A stretch of 64,000 bases of DNA from Epinephelus fuscoguttatus (GCF_011397635.1 NC_064753.1:32202322-32266321); one strand, 5' to 3'; positions 48,365-61,008 are shown, counted from the first letter of the stretch. Program-made: numbers and translations. Notes: generated by a model from the letters alone, not told the origin.

Positions 48365-48480
48365 TCAGGAATCAGAATTAGAAAAAGGTTTATTGCTGAG
48401 TTGATTTTCACTTGCAAGAAATTTGCCTCGGTGCTTGGTGCATGCAACAAACATATCAAGAGGATATAAAAATGAGGGCA
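48365..48480 (-). repeat. LINE 3' end fragment
   Basis: ATCAGAATTAGAAAAAGGTT and TCACTTGCAAGAAATTTGCC are recurrent 3' end sequence of a fish LINE, read in antisense. Confidence 0.55.
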
Positions 48481-50689
48481 AAGGGTGTGCATGTGTGTTT
48501 TATTCGAGTTTGTGTGAGTTTTAGTGTGTTAATACTCTTTGAGTGGTAGTTAGAGCAGGAGAGATGACATTAGAAGACTTAGCACTGCAGAAGCTCACAC
48601 TCAGAACCTCCATCCTCCAAGCCTTAAGTCAGTGAATCAGGTTCATTAAATTTTGATTGCCTCTTGACTTGAGTCATCCCTGAATCTTATAAAAGTTTCT
48701 GTCTGAACACTTATGGATGATATTTTTATTGGCCTATGTTTGTTTTTAAATATCTTATGGTGCCGTAGCACTAAAGCAAATGTCTTCAGACTTGACACAC
48801 TCAACATGGGGCTAAAAGTTTCCTGTCTGAGCGATTAGTTTAATAACCAGAAAGAGCAGTAATGATATTATTAACACACAGTTTCTCTTCCCTCATCCCT
48901 GCTATTCCCTCCATGCATTGTCCCGCTCTGAATTAACACATGCTTCAAGTCTCACCAGCAGTAATCTTCCATCTGTCATCATCATACCTCCCCTCAGTGT
49001 GATTGAGACAGCGGTTTCATCTCTTATAGTGGCTCATTACCTGGGTGGACTGTTCTTGTGTCATGCTTGAGTGAAAAGTAGACTATTTCATTGCGGTGTT
49101 GTAGCTTTTCATCAGGCCGTGATTGCTCAGTCCAGAAGCCGAAAGGTGTTTTGAAAGTAACTGTAGACAATAACACACAAGAATTCATATATTTTTTTTT
49201 ACCATTTTGAACATAACAGACTGACAAAGTATGCCGTTGCACAGGCAGTTATGTGTGAAAACCCTTATTTCTTCCTCCCAAATATATAAGGCTGGTGCTT
49301 CTGGGCGCACCTATGAGACACTGTCAAGGATGTGATTGCTGAAATAGGAGAGCTACAAGAGCCTCGCACCGGTTTCATCCGACTACTCCGCGTGGCCATA
49401 GACACAAGCATTATTGGGTGCATTTATATGGCTATTTTTATTGGCTGTCCTACTTTTGCTCCACTTCTGCGTGTCTTTGAAAAAGTAGCTTCGGTCTGTG
49501 ATACGAGTGCATCATTACACCTCCGCCACGGCATCAACACGACTTAAAAGTGGCGAGATGTGGAGATGAAGTGGGGCTTCATTGGGGTTAACCATGTTGC
49601 TGACCTTTGTGTGAACTCCGGTTTGTTGATGTTCCCCATATTGCAGTGTTTCCTCAAGGGGAGAATCTCTAAGCAGCTTTTCCTCCACTTCAAAGGGAGA
49701 GAATGTAGGCCTGCTTTGCATAATCAGGTGGGGAACAGCTTTTTGCCAGAGAGGCAGGAATTAATTTGTGGCACCGCCAGATGTAATCATTAAAACCCTA
49801 GTCATTGACTATAAAGGGAGGGGGAGGAGGAGGAAATGGAGGCTGGAATTGTAGAAGAGTACACAGAATGAGTAAGAGATACAGAGCGCTGGATGGTCCT
49901 GAATGCCAGAGGACACCATAGCTAAGCAGGCTAATCTGGTCTGAGCTCTGTTAAACAAGAATGACATTTTGCAGTCTGGTAACAGTCAGCTCTGTCGCTC
50001 TGTTTTTATTTGGTATGTGCAGTACTATTTCAGCAGTGTACACAGTGATGAAAAGAGATCAGAAAAACAGTTATTTAAGCAGCTGTATGCTGTATGCCAG
50101 TCATACTGAAGGCCATTTAGCAGCATGTGTAGGTTTTAAAGCTTCACTCACAGCCTGTATTGTATGGCTCAGTCTCACTGCTGTCATTAACTCTTCCAGC
50201 AGCAGGCAGCTGTTTTCAGCAAAAAAAACAAACTCTCAGACTCACTGTACTCTAGTTGCTCAGCACCAAACAGCAGACAGAGTTAGTGACTAAGTTGTTA
50301 GTTTCGTATCTGCTCAAACTATTCCCGCATTCACACAGCTTTAAATAAGGAAGACAACCTGTGAAGGAAAATCATATCCCTCTGCCCACTCTGTTGCCAC
50401 TCCTGTGCCTCTAATAGCCAAATCTGGCCTGTGATAGGGTGCTGGGTGGTGCTAATTCACAATGAAAGTAAAGGGATTCACACTGTTTTTTTTTTTTTTT
50501 TTTATTTGAATGTTAATAAATAGAGCTTGTTAATTTTAAAAAAAAAGTGTATTTGAGCTGAAAACACAAAGTGAAAATACTGATGCTCATAAAACTTAAG
50601 CATATACATACGCTGACACCAATATACACTTAAACACATGGCTGCATATACACACACTCCCATACACACAATAAGTCTATCAACTGTCA

Positions 50690-50960
50690 GGAAAGGCCAG
50701 TGTATTAAAGAAGTGAACAGAGTCAGCTAATCTGATGCTCAGTGGGAGGCTGTTCCAAAGCCAAGGAGCAAGTAGTTATAAGACGCAGACTAGCAGACCT
50801 GAAGGGCCTGTTTTGACGGTACAGTGTGAGAAGCTCAGTTATACTCTGGCCAGATCATTGAGAGCCTTGTATGTGATTAAAATAACTTAAAAATGGATTC
50901 TATAAGAGACTGAAAGCCAATGCAGGGAAATTAAAAATAGGTGTGATGTGGGAGGATTGT
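50690..50960. repeat. Dispersed LINE-like fragment
   Basis: GTGGGAGGCTGTTCCAAAGC, GGCCAGATCATTGAGAGCCT and the following text are typical of an old fish LINE-associated repeat. The clade was not determined. Confidence 0.5.
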
Positions 50961-51039
50961 TTCATCTTGGTCAAAAGCCTAGCTAGTACTAGCCAAATCG
51001 TGCACAAAAACAACCAATCAGTGCTGAGAAGTCTCTCGC

Positions 51040-51415
51040 TCAGCTGTCAATCATGTCAGTCACGGCTCATAAACTGTGGTCAAACTCTCAAAATAGACAG
51101 CGCGATCAAGTATGAATCAAGACTCTGTTATTGCATTGCTTATTTCTCACTGCAAATGTTTATAGAAACATATTTTAGTGTACTGTTTGGCTGTGAAATG
51201 AGAAACTTGGTCCAGCTAGTGGGCGGTGCATGGTTCTATATGAGGCTATTTTCCCAATTTTGCAGCTAAACAGTAAAAAATATGTTTCAGAAAACATATG
51301 AGGTGAGAAACAGGCAGTGCAGTAACAGAATATTTATTCATATTTGATCAGTACTGCCTAGTTTGACAGTTTGACCACAGTTCATAAGCAGTGATTGACA
51401 ACACTGACAGCTGCA
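51040..51415. repeat. Foldback element with imperfect arms
   Basis: The left arm contains CAGCTGTCAATCATGTCAG and CTGTGGTCAAACT; the right arm has TTTGACCACAGTTCAT and GACAACACTGACAGCTG in inverted order. An inner pair, AAACATATTTTAGTGTACTG and AAACAGTAAAAAATATGTTT, also matches. No coding content. Confidence 0.65.
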
Positions 51416-52185
51416 TTAGAGACTCCTTGACTCTAAGTGGTTGTTATTGGCGCACTGCAGTAGATTCTGCCGTGTCCCATTAGAAGCAGTCGGCAGAAAA
51501 GAGGGGACATGATTTTTTCTCAGACTACTTCTTTCAGAATAAAGTGACAGTTTCAGGAATGTTATTTTCATAAAAGTTACCCACAGTAGTTTTAGTGTTT
51601 TGGAGTTATAAGGTACAAAACACACTATGATATATGCACACAGGAATACAGAACATCACTGACTTAGAAAAGTTTATTCAGCATTTGTGCTGCTAAAATC
51701 CAATCAGATTCAACGCACAATAATCACGCTGTCAATCGGATATTTTCCCCCTTGTGACAAATGTTTAACTTGAGGCGTTTGACACTGAATGTGCCAGACA
51801 GTTAACAAGTGGGTCTATAGATTTAGTACCTTTTGGGGTATCCATCACTCATTTCAAACGTCATCATTTGTCAATATTCCATTAGTGGAAGTGAGAGACC
51901 AGGATTGCTGCTCTTGATTGATTGTCACACCACTAATCTCTGAGGGGGGGAAAAGTCTGCAATGAATGAATACTTATAGAGGTCAAGTTAAACTGTTTGT
52001 CTGTGTGTTAATTAGGCTACAGCATTTTACAAGAACAAACATGAGGTATTATAAAAGACAAAGACAAGCACACACTGCTGCAAAGAATAAACAAGCCCGG
52101 CAAGAAAACCTGAGGTTAGCAGTCTTGGAAACACATAATGGACTAGGACTGGGCCCAACAACTACAGTACACCTGCAATGCAATC

Positions 52186-52190
<5 letters not shown>

Positions 52191-52216
<26 letters not shown>
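52191..52216. repeat. A homopolymer
   Basis: About 26 consecutive A. Possibly a retroelement tail, but no body is recognised upstream. Confidence 0.8.
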
Positions 52217-52217
<1 letters not shown>

Positions 52218-52659
52218 CTGTCATCATCTTGCCACTTCTGGCTACATACGTACATGATGAACTAGCAGCCAATGTGAAACCACCACCTGTGACACTCCAG
52301 AGGATGACAGTTCTGATTAATTGTAAGTTGTTGTGTAATCCAAATGCAACACATAACACAGAAAATATTTTTTCAAGGCTTTTATTTGAGGACAGAGTGA
52401 AAGAAAATTTCCTGTCATGTGTTTTATGGCCTGGGGAGACATCGGGCGGCATCAATGTCAGCAGAGACAGACAACGCCAGAGGAAAATTAATGGGAGGGA
52501 AAGTGAGAGGGTAACTGAAACAACTTCAAGATAAACAGACATATTTATCCTTTTATCTACTGTTTGTCTGTCAAACACACTGCCTCTAAATGTGAAAGAA
52601 ACTCCAAAGAGAAGTAAAAGTTTGTTTTGTTTGTTTGGGGACTTAGCAGAGAAATCAGA

Positions 52660-52700
52660 AATCCTTTATTGATCCCCGGGGGGAAATTGTGATTCGCTGC
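52660..52700 (-). repeat. Retroelement 3' end fragment, minus strand
   Basis: ATCCTTTATTGATCCCCGGG and GGGAAATTGTGATTC are the reverse complement of the LINE/SINE terminus seen at 32323-32382. Confidence 0.65.
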
Positions 52701-53234
52701 AGTTGCTCTGATATATAGCATGTATAATTATAGGGAAGTAGGATAAGTAGATTGAACATAAGAAGTATGTAAAAACAAAAATATGTGCATTATGCCACAA
52801 TGTATAACACTAGTATGTAAAGTCTTAGAAACATAAAGATATGTGTATCAAGCTGCACTGTACAACACAATATATATAACCCGAAAAAAAGGATATGTGC
52901 AATATGTGCATCATATGTCAAATACACATTGGAGAGTAGTGTAAGTAAGAATGAATTAGGATACTGAAGGGCAGTGATCCTGGTCTATTTCAGAAGACTC
53001 CAGCACGATACTGAAAATGTATACTAGAGTGTGTCTTCGAAAGCATTCATTTCTTTTCTGTAACTGCTTATCCTGTTAGGGATCGTGGGGGCTGGAGCCT
53101 ATCCCAGTTGACATTGGGTGAGAGGTGGGGTACACCCTGGACAGGTCGCCAGACTATCACAGGGCTGACACATAGAGATAGACAACTATTCACACTCACA
53201 TTCACGCCTACAGCCAATTTAGAGTCACCAGTTA

Positions 53235-54064
53235 AGCCTAATTCAAATTACATGATTTTCACCCAGTTTTTAACGTCGCAGAGGATCTTGAGAGCCACCC
53301 TGGGTCGGAGGTGAGTTGGCAGATAGTCTGCCATGACGAGTCCTCATGTGTGAACAAGACTATGAGCAAGCCGCCCCCTTGTCTGTGACTGGGACTGAAT
53401 ATCTAGCATGCTAGAAAACTGGAGAAGACTGACACGACTGACAAAGAGCATCAGCAACTGAGAGGCGGGATACGTCCCACGCCAGCACGCAGGAGGACGG
53501 AAGAAATGTGAGTAAAACAGGACAAGCTGCAGGATTGCCAGGTCTGCTTATTAGCCGCGACTTTGGGCTTGTTTCTTAAGTGGAGTTGCTTATTTGGGCT
53601 TGTTCTCTAAACGTAACCTTTCTCTATATATATCCGTCTAATAAGTTATTTAATAAACACATGATAAGTCGCTTCTTTTGGGCTTGTTTCCATAGCCCTG
53701 GTTACTTGTTTCTCTCCCAAGATCTGGCAACACTGACGGCAAGCAACAACAACGACGGTGTCCATAGGATCACAGGGAACGCGATGTGTTTGGACCCAGG
53801 CCCTGGAGGCAGATCTGATTCAACACTTGGAAGAATATCCATGCCTTTACGATGTGCCATCTCCAAGTTTGGTGACATCACCGCGTTATCTGGGGTGGAT
53901 CTTTCTCGGTGGAGAAATCTTGTGGTGTGCACACACAGATCGTAACGCAGTTGGCGAGACTCCCGTTGACAGAAATGCATGTCGCCTTGTATGAACACTC
54001 AAAAGATTACGATAGTCTCCACGACGCAAAATCAGGGTGAAAATCGTGTAATGTGAACTAGGCT
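53235..54064. mobile_element. Harbinger-like nonautonomous transposon with MADF fragment
   Basis: Terminal inverted repeats of about 30 bases: AGCCTAATTCAAATTACATG at the left and AGCCTAGTTCACATTACACG (minus strand) at the right, both continuing into ATTTTCACCC. The element is inserted in a SINE at a TA-rich site (TTA on the left, ATA on the right), compatible with but not proving a 3-base TWA duplication. Inside, 53791-53868 encodes the start of a MADF/Myb-SANT-like DNA-binding domain (LIQHLEEYPCLYDV). No transposase remains. Confidence 0.72.
53791..53868 (+). pseudogene. MADF-domain fragment inside transposon
   Basis: About 26 residues including a tryptophan, LIQHLEEYPCLYDVPSPS, which is the N-terminal helix of a MADF domain (Adf-1 type). 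The frame then continues without recognisable domain sequence, so it is a remnant exon of the autonomous element's DNA-binding accessory gene rather than a working gene. Confidence 0.6.
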
Positions 54065-54236
54065 ATAACCTGCGTGTCTTTGGACTGTGGGAGGAAGCTG
54101 GAGTACCTGGAGAAAACCCACACTAACACAGGGAGAACATGCAAACTCCACACAGAGGGGCTCCCCCATCCTGGGTTTGAACAAGGAACTCTCTTGTTGT
54201 GAGGCAACAACACTAACCACTGCACCATCGTGCCAC

Positions 54237-56260
54237 AGAGCTTATATAAAACTGTACTTGAATCATAGTTGGGTAATATTTAAATTTTGTTAAAAGCAAC
54301 AGGGTTGGCTACTGTTTGTCTGACCTATTTTTTGTTTGTTTTTTTGTACTGCATATCGTAGTTTAGAATTTCCTCTAAACTTGTTTTAATTCAAAAGGGA
54401 CTCATGGGCAAAAGATAAAAGCACCCGAGCATCAAGAGCACTTCAAGACTAACTGCAGTGTGGGCACTGATAAACTACACTAGGAGGAGATGTGTGTAGT
54501 TGTCCCTCCCGCAGACCTTTGTGAGCCTCAGCAGCTGCAATGAAGAAGACATCCATAACAGCTGCACTAAGAAGACAAAGCACAGGCTCAACAGACTGAA
54601 GGCAGGACAGATTACTCAGGCCCGGACATTCATTCATCCTTTGAGGAAAAGACAGAATTGATCGCGAGATATAAAAACTAAATAAAAGCCTTAGACAGTC
54701 TTGCAGCGAAATGGGATTTGGGAGAAAACTACTAGGGCTTTTTTTTTCAGTTTTAAGAATCAAGTCATCACTCTCCCACAAATGAAATGCAAATTGGAAC
54801 AGCGGATCGGTAAAACTGGGAGCAATTATGGCAATTTAGAATGCGAGTTTACACTTCTGACCACTTAAACAGCAACTATTCCAACAGTGACTCACAATCA
54901 TGGTTTAAAGGCTTGTAGAGCAGAATTACAGCGTGGTTTTTCCACATCATGAAATATGTCACGACCAGCCAAAATATTCTTGTAAATATTTGAGGTACTG
55001 ACCTCTGCTTTTTTTTTCTTTTTTTTAATGTACTGTGAATGGGTTATGGATAAATGAGTCCCTAATTTATCACCAGTGTCCTGTGTGAAATATTCTGAAT
55101 TTGTGTGTGTAAGGGGAAGGTTAAGTTTGTATGCCCTCTCTTCTCTTACAAATGTGTTCATTGTTGCTAGATGCAGCGTGTTGATTGGTTAGCTGACGTG
55201 ACAAGATAACGTATGAAGATGGCAAGTTTTCACAGGAGTCAGTTAGTAAAGGTTGAACAGTGCTCATGGCTCATTGCATGGACAGCACTAGCTTGTTGTC
55301 CTGCCCCCAAGCTAGAGACCGCAACCCAGCAGAGTTGACCTCGCTGATGCAAATGGCTGTATATTCACTGCTCACCTGCCGAAGGTAAGTAAAGTGCAGC
55401 GACAGAGGATTCCTTGTCGTGTGAAGTGATTTCCACCACAGAGTAGCCTACCTTACTCCAGAAGTCGAAAGCACGACAGTATGTATGCATTTTTAAGTTT
55501 TATTAAACAAGCAAAATGACACACTCCACGTGACTTGCCAGATTTGGATGCTTCTGACATACAGGGACCAATGACAGACCTCCAGAGATGTGCACTTCAA
55601 TCAAAGAAAATCAAAATACGAGACTTGATTTGGACCTGAGACATTGTCAAAGAGGCCTTGTATAGACACAATTTAGACTGGAATTTTGGGGCATATGAAT
55701 TCACAAGATTTGGTCTCAGCAATGTAAAAAAAAACTCTACTAACACAGATTTGAAAGCATCCAACTGTCACAGTATTTTAATTGCCAGCATTAAAAGACC
55801 TACATAGATGGGTCACTGAACAGGTCGCGGTGTTGCATGAATAACAAGTCATGGTAGCTTTACACACATCCAAACAATTTGTATAAAGGGTAAATCCAAA
55901 ATAGTGATGTCACTGTCAAAGCAGAGTGATATGGCGCAACCTTGTGGAATATTTACAATGAATCCAGATCAGACTTTAAAATCTAGTCCACACATGTCAA
56001 ATGAGGTTATAATCAATCAATCAATAATTCAAACTCAGATATTGGTGGGATATCTAATTTTGTATTATTTTGTTCCAAATCTTACCCCATCATACCTCCC
56101 AGTGATTATTTCCAAGATAAAATGAGTTACCACCAGGCTGGCTTCTTAAAACTTAATAAATATAAAAATCAGTCAAATGAGCCAGTTTTTTGAACAGCTC
56201 TTTGAAAGGAACAGCTCACCGAGATCCGGCTCCCCTCAAAGAGCCATAAATCCCATCTCT
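54237..56260. other. Region without recognised gene
   Basis: Nothing coding seen. A decayed hAT end (GAACAGCTCTTTGAAAGGAA to GCCATAAATCCCATCTCTA, about 56180-56262) abuts the next element. Confidence 0.4.
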
Positions 56261-56262
56261 AG

Positions 56263-57076
56263 TCCAGGGCGTCTGGGGGGGTTTTTATAAACTGATGATA
56301 ATGTCCGGTTTTCCGTGTGTTTGTGTGTGTATGTTAGAGTGCGGCATGGGCCACATATTTCTGTCCGAACCCCAACCGAGCCCAACATTATTTAATGACC
56401 AAAGCACTGAGTTTGTGTCACACAGTTGTTATGGTTACAGGCTATTTAACAGGCCAGGCGTGCTCAGCGGAGAGGGAGACCTCTGTGTTTGAGACGGGAG
56501 CGGGAGGCGGGAGGTCCGACGCTTCTAAAACAAAATAAGATAAAATAGGAAAAACCAGTCTCCCTCTTTTATTTTATTTTCAGCGTTTAATCAAGGCGGA
56601 GGCAGGCGGCTGGAAGTCCGAGACTTTCAGCGAGGGGAGAGGTAGAAACAAACAGCCTATGTGTGTCTGTGTGTGTTATGTTCAGGTGTTGTCACGTAAA
56701 TAACAGTGCCCAAGCAACAAACACGACAGACAATAGGATTTTATGTATTTTTACACTACATTTTCACTGAAAGCTGACCGAATCTGACCAGAGCCCGAAT
56801 ACAATTTATAGCTACATTTTTGACCTGTCAGGACCCGTCGGGCTCGGATCGCCACACTCTAGTGTGTGTATGTGTCCCCTATAGAAGCCTATCTGAATTT
56901 CTGTCTTTGAGAGATATTATTTTGTAATATAACTGAATTTTCTATCCATACATATACATTTTAAATATATTAAAATTATAAGGCATCTTTGAGTAAACTG
57001 CGAGTATCATTTAAGCAGGCTATCTCGTGGCCTGCCGAGTGTCCTCTTTTTTGGAAATCAAAATATGGTCATCCTA
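56263..57076. mobile_element. Second copy of the hAT-within-hAT composite, left-truncated
   Basis: Aligns along most of its length with 24572-25445 in the same orientation, including the nested element (TAGAGTGCGGC at 56335 to CACTCTA at 56861) and the right terminus TGGTCATCCTA. The left terminal repeat of the outer element is missing. Shared words include TTATTTTATTTTCAG and GTTGTCACGTAAATAACAGT. Confidence 0.82.
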
Positions 57077-58239
57077 AGTTTGCTAAAATTTGGTCTTAAA
57101 ACTGTGATGACCCTCCTCTTGTACTCTAGACGGCTCTCTTGCTGGCTCTCATTTGTTGTGTTGCAGGAGCTGAAAGGAGGGTCTATGACTGATTGAGCCA
57201 CACCTGGGCCTGGTATTGTCTAAATTAATTTCTCCTCTATCCTAGATTCTGCTTCCTAACATGTGATAATCAGCCGCTCTCTGTGCCTGAACTGCTGCAG
57301 GTTCAGTTCAACTTCAGGGTACTCCATGCTTCATTATGGGTTTGACGTCACATCATTAAATCTCCCTCTCATTCCAGCACTTTTCATGTTAACCAGCTCC
57401 AAGCTCCACAGCTGCAGTTCATGTGCATTTGATCCTCCCTTAAAGGAACATACACACTGAAGCCCTGTGTTAACACTTATTTGACCCCTGCATAGATCCC
57501 TATGGTACGTGTTCTCCAAGAATAAAATGTTCACCCAGAAAAAGTGCACCCAGATTGAGTTGCCTCATCTCAATTTTTACTTCACTTCTGTTAAATTTCC
57601 CGACTTCAAACCTTGTTGAAGTGGACACTCCCCGAGTGAAGGAGAAGCATGAATAATAGATTCTTCACCCAAAGGGAAAAAAGGGGAAAGGAAGTCAGAG
57701 GGGGGAGAGGTATGAAGGGGCTGATTAAAACTGATAGATTTCATACCAATACTTTCAGTTTAAAACTTCATATAAAAAACATTAGTGGGGGATGTTATTC
57801 AAATGGGTGGCACTTCCTCAAATTAAGAACATGTTCGCAGAGTGGTTTTAGGTAATTCAGAAATAATGGAGCCCTGCTGGAGCCTACCTTTAAAATGCTT
57901 AGATTGGATATTCAATAGTCTATTCATCACATTTTATGTAAGCACTTAAGCACTTATACATAATATATTTATTATTCGTATGCAGTCGGTCATAGTGGAA
58001 TGTGCAGCTGTTAAGTGTTGCAAGAAGCCATCTCTCTCCTCTCTGTTTTTTCACACCATGTATTTCTATATTTTGATTAACTCGGGCAGTTCGCCTTTGA
58101 AAATCCGGCACTGATAATAATTACACTCATTATGTTTGGTACAGTAATACAATGATTGTGCTACTTTGGGAAGTTTGATCTATCACAATTATACAGTTTG
58201 GTTCGTTTGTTTTATTACAAATCCATTTATTTTGCATTA
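57077..58239. other. Region without recognised gene or repeat
   Basis: Unassigned sequence. Open frames at 57263-57460 and 57649-57855 have no family features. Confidence 0.4.
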
Positions 58240-58253
58240 GACTTTCCAAAAAG

Positions 58254-59179
58254 AATGTCACCTCTCTGGCGGGGAAGGAGCCGGAGCTTGTGGAAGAGGT
58301 TGAGCGTTACCAGCTAGATATAGTCGGCCTCTACTCGACACATAGTTCCGGGTCTGGAACCCTAGTCCTTGAGAGGGGTTGGACTCTCTCCTTCGCTGGA
58401 ATTGCTCCGGGTGAGAGGCGGAGGGCTGGGGTGGGCTTCCTGATAGCCCCCAGACTCTCTGCCTGTACGTTGGGGTTTACCCCGGTAGACAAAAGGGTTG
58501 CTTCCCTGCGCCTTCGGGTCGGGGAACGGGCCCTGACTGTTGTCTGTGCTTATGCAGCGAACAGCAGTTCAGAGTACCCACCCTTTTTGGAGTCCCTGGG
58601 ACGGGTGCTGGACAGTGCCCCGACCAGGGACTCCACTGTTCTGCTGGGGGACTTCAACGCTCACGTGGGCAATGACAGCGGGACCTGGAGGGGCGTGATT
58701 GGGAGGAACGGCCCGATCTGAACCCGAGTGGTGTTCAGTTATTGGACTTCTGTGCGGGTCGCAGTTTGGCCATAACTAACATGTTCAAACATAAGGATGT
58801 CCATCGGTGCACGTGGCACCAGGACAGCCTAGGTCGCAGGTCAATGATCGACTTTGTAGTCGTATCATTTGACCTGCGGCCATATGTTCTGGACACTCGG
58901 GTGAAGAGAGGAGCAGAGCTGTCAACTGATCACCACCTGGTGGTAAGTTGGATCAGATGGTGGGGGAAGACGCCGCGCAGACCTGGCAGGCCCAAGCGAA
59001 CAGTGAGGGTCTGCTGGGAACGCCTGGCGGAAGAACCTGTCCAGATGATCTTCAACTCCCACCTCCGGGAGAGCTTCGACCGCGTCCCGAGGGCAGAGGG
59101 GGACATTGAGTCCGAATGGGCCTTGTTCCGCTCTGCCATTATTGGCATGGTTGGTCTGTGGGTCTCCGGAAGCAGCTGA
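58254..59179 (+). pseudogene. LINE endonuclease region (broken)
   Basis: Endonuclease-domain sequence in two frames: up to 58721 in one, then 58742-59179 in another. The catalytic-type DFNAH, TNMFKH..HRCTWHQD, RSMIDFVVVS and DHHLVV blocks are present. The domain start (first catalytic Asn/Glu region) is only partly covered. Not translatable as one protein. Confidence 0.85.
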
Positions 59180-61008
59180 CGAGTACCGGCGGGCCAAGCG
59201 GAGCGCAGCGGCGGCAGTCGTTGAGGCAAAAACTCGGGCGTGGGAGGAGTTCGGTGAGGCCATGGAGGAAGACTATCGATCGGCTCCAAAGAGGTTCTGG
59301 CAAACCATCCGGCGCCTCAGGGGGGGGAAGGCGACAACTTGCTCACACTGTTTACAGTGGGGGCGGGGAGCTGCTGACGTCAACTGGGGACATTGTCGGG
59401 CGGTGGAAGGAATACTTTGAGGAGCTCCTCAATCCCACCAACACGTATTCCAGTGAGGAAACAGAGACGGGGGTCTCGGGGGCGGGTCGTCCAATTTCTG
59501 GGGCAGAAGTTGCTGAGGTAGTGAAACAACTCCGAGGCGGCGGAGCCCCGGGGGTGGATGAGATTCGTCCTGGATATCTCAAGGCTCTGGATGTTGTAGG
59601 GCTGTCCTGGCTGACACGCCTCTGCAACATTGTGTGGACATCGGGGGCAGTGCCTCTGGAGTGGCAGACTGGGGTGGTGGTCCCCATTTTCAAGAAAGGG
59701 GACCAGAGGGTGTGTTCCAACTACAGGGGGATCACACTCCTCAGCCTACCCGGTAAGGTTTACTCCAGGGTGCTGGAGAAGAGGGTCCGGTCGATAGTTG
59801 AACCTCGGATTGAGGAGGAGCAATGTGGTTTTTGTCCCGGACGCAGAACCGTGGACCAGCTCTTTACCCTCGCCAGGGTGCTGGAGGGGGCATGGGAGTT
59901 TGCCCAACCAGTCCACATGTGTTTTGTGGATTTGGAGAAGGCTTACGACCGTGTCCCCAGGGGCATCCTGTGGGGGGTGCTCCGGGAGTATGGGGTTGGT
60001 GGCCCCTTGCTAAGGGCCATCCAGTCCCTGTACCAAAGGAGCATGAGTCTGGTTCGCGTGGCTGGCAGTGAGTCGGACCTGTTCCCGGTGAGGGTTGGAC
60101 TCCGCCAGGGCTGCCCTTTGTCACCGGTTCTGTTCATAACTTTTATGGACAGAATTTCTAGGCACAGCCGAGTGGTGGAGGGTGTCAGGTTCGGTGACAG
60201 GAGGATCTCGTCCCTGCTTTTTGAGGATGACGTGGTCCTCCTAGCTCCATCGAACAGTGACCTCCAGCTCTTGGTGGGGCGGTTCGCAGCCGAGTGTGAA
60301 GCGGCTGGGATGAGAATCAGCACCTCCAAGTCTGAGACCATGGTCCTCAGCCGGAAAAGGGTGGATTGCCCACTCCAGGTCAGGGGGGAGGTCCTTCCTC
60401 AGGTGGAGGAGTTTAAGTATCTCGGGATCTTGTTCACGAGTGAGGGCAGGATGGAGCGGGAGATTGACAGGCAGATTGGGGCGGCATCAGCAGTGATGCA
60501 GGTGCTTAACCGGTCCGTTGTGGTGAAGAGGGAGCTTAGCCAGAAAGCGAAGCTCTCGATTTACCGGTCGATCTACGTTCCAACCCTCACCTATGGTCAC
60601 GAGCTCTGGGTATTGACCGAAAGAATGAGATCGCGAGTGCAAGCGGCCGAAATGAGTTTCCTCCGCAGGGTGGCTGGGCTCAGCCTTAGGGATAGGGTGA
60701 GGAGCTCAGACATCCGGGAGGGACTTGGAGTAGAGCCGCTGCTCCTCCACATCGAGAGGAGCCAGTTGAGGTGGTTCGGGCATCTGGTAAGGATGCCTTC
60801 CAGACGCCTCCCTTGGGAGGTGTTTCGGGCATGTCCAACTGGGAGGAGACCTCGGGGCCGCCCCAGAACTCGCTGGAGGGATTACATCACCCGGCTGGCC
60901 TGGGAACGCCTCGGGGTTCCCGCGGAAGAGCTGACGGAAGTGGCTGGGGAGAGGACTGTCTGGGCTTCTTTGCTGAGGCTGCTGCCCCCGCGACCCGGAC
61001 CCAGATAA
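59180..61008 (+). pseudogene. LINE reverse transcriptase region
   Basis: After a short third-frame part (ADEYRRAKRSAAAAVVEAKT, to about 59335), a frame open from before 59350 to 61008 covers all RT fingers/palm/thumb motifs and the C-terminal part ending GRRPRGRPRTRWRDYITRLA and LLPPRPGPR. This frame has no internal stop. The FEDD change and the loss of the linked endonuclease make independent activity unlikely. Confidence 0.88.

Larger units (their letters stand above)
47570..52190. other. Region without recognised host gene
   Basis: Mostly unassigned AT-rich DNA. LINE 3' fragments at 48365-48480 and 50690-50960 and a foldback at 51040-51410 are present. The 48880-49260 and 49300-49860 segments are less repetitive and could be regulatory. 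Small open frames here (for example 49332-49547 and 49961-50293) show no family features. Confidence 0.45.
53047..54236 (-). repeat. tRNA-derived SINE split by a DNA transposon
   Basis: Two halves of one minus-strand SINE of the 5931-6311 family. The 3' half is 53047-53234 (GGCTGGAGCCTATCCCAGTT, GGGGTACACCCTGGACAGG). The 5' half is 54065-54236 (GGACTGTGGGAGGAAGCTGG, ending in the tRNA-like head). The halves abut exactly where the SINE is contiguous elsewhere, so 53235-54064 is a later insertion. Confidence 0.85.

Noticed and set aside
49332-50293. Frames 49332-49547 and 49961-50293, some hydrophobic
   Set aside because: Hydrophobic runs alone are expected by chance in AT-rich DNA; no family motif and no splice-compatible neighbours.
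52178-52534. 118-residue plus-strand frame starting with poly-Lys
   Set aside because: The poly-Lys comes from an A homopolymer; the rest has no motif.
58922-60341. Long antisense reading frames on the minus strand (58922-59289, 59352-59720, 59864-60341)
   Set aside because: They overlap the GC-rich LINE in antisense and have Pro/Arg-rich translations without domains; they arise from its base composition.
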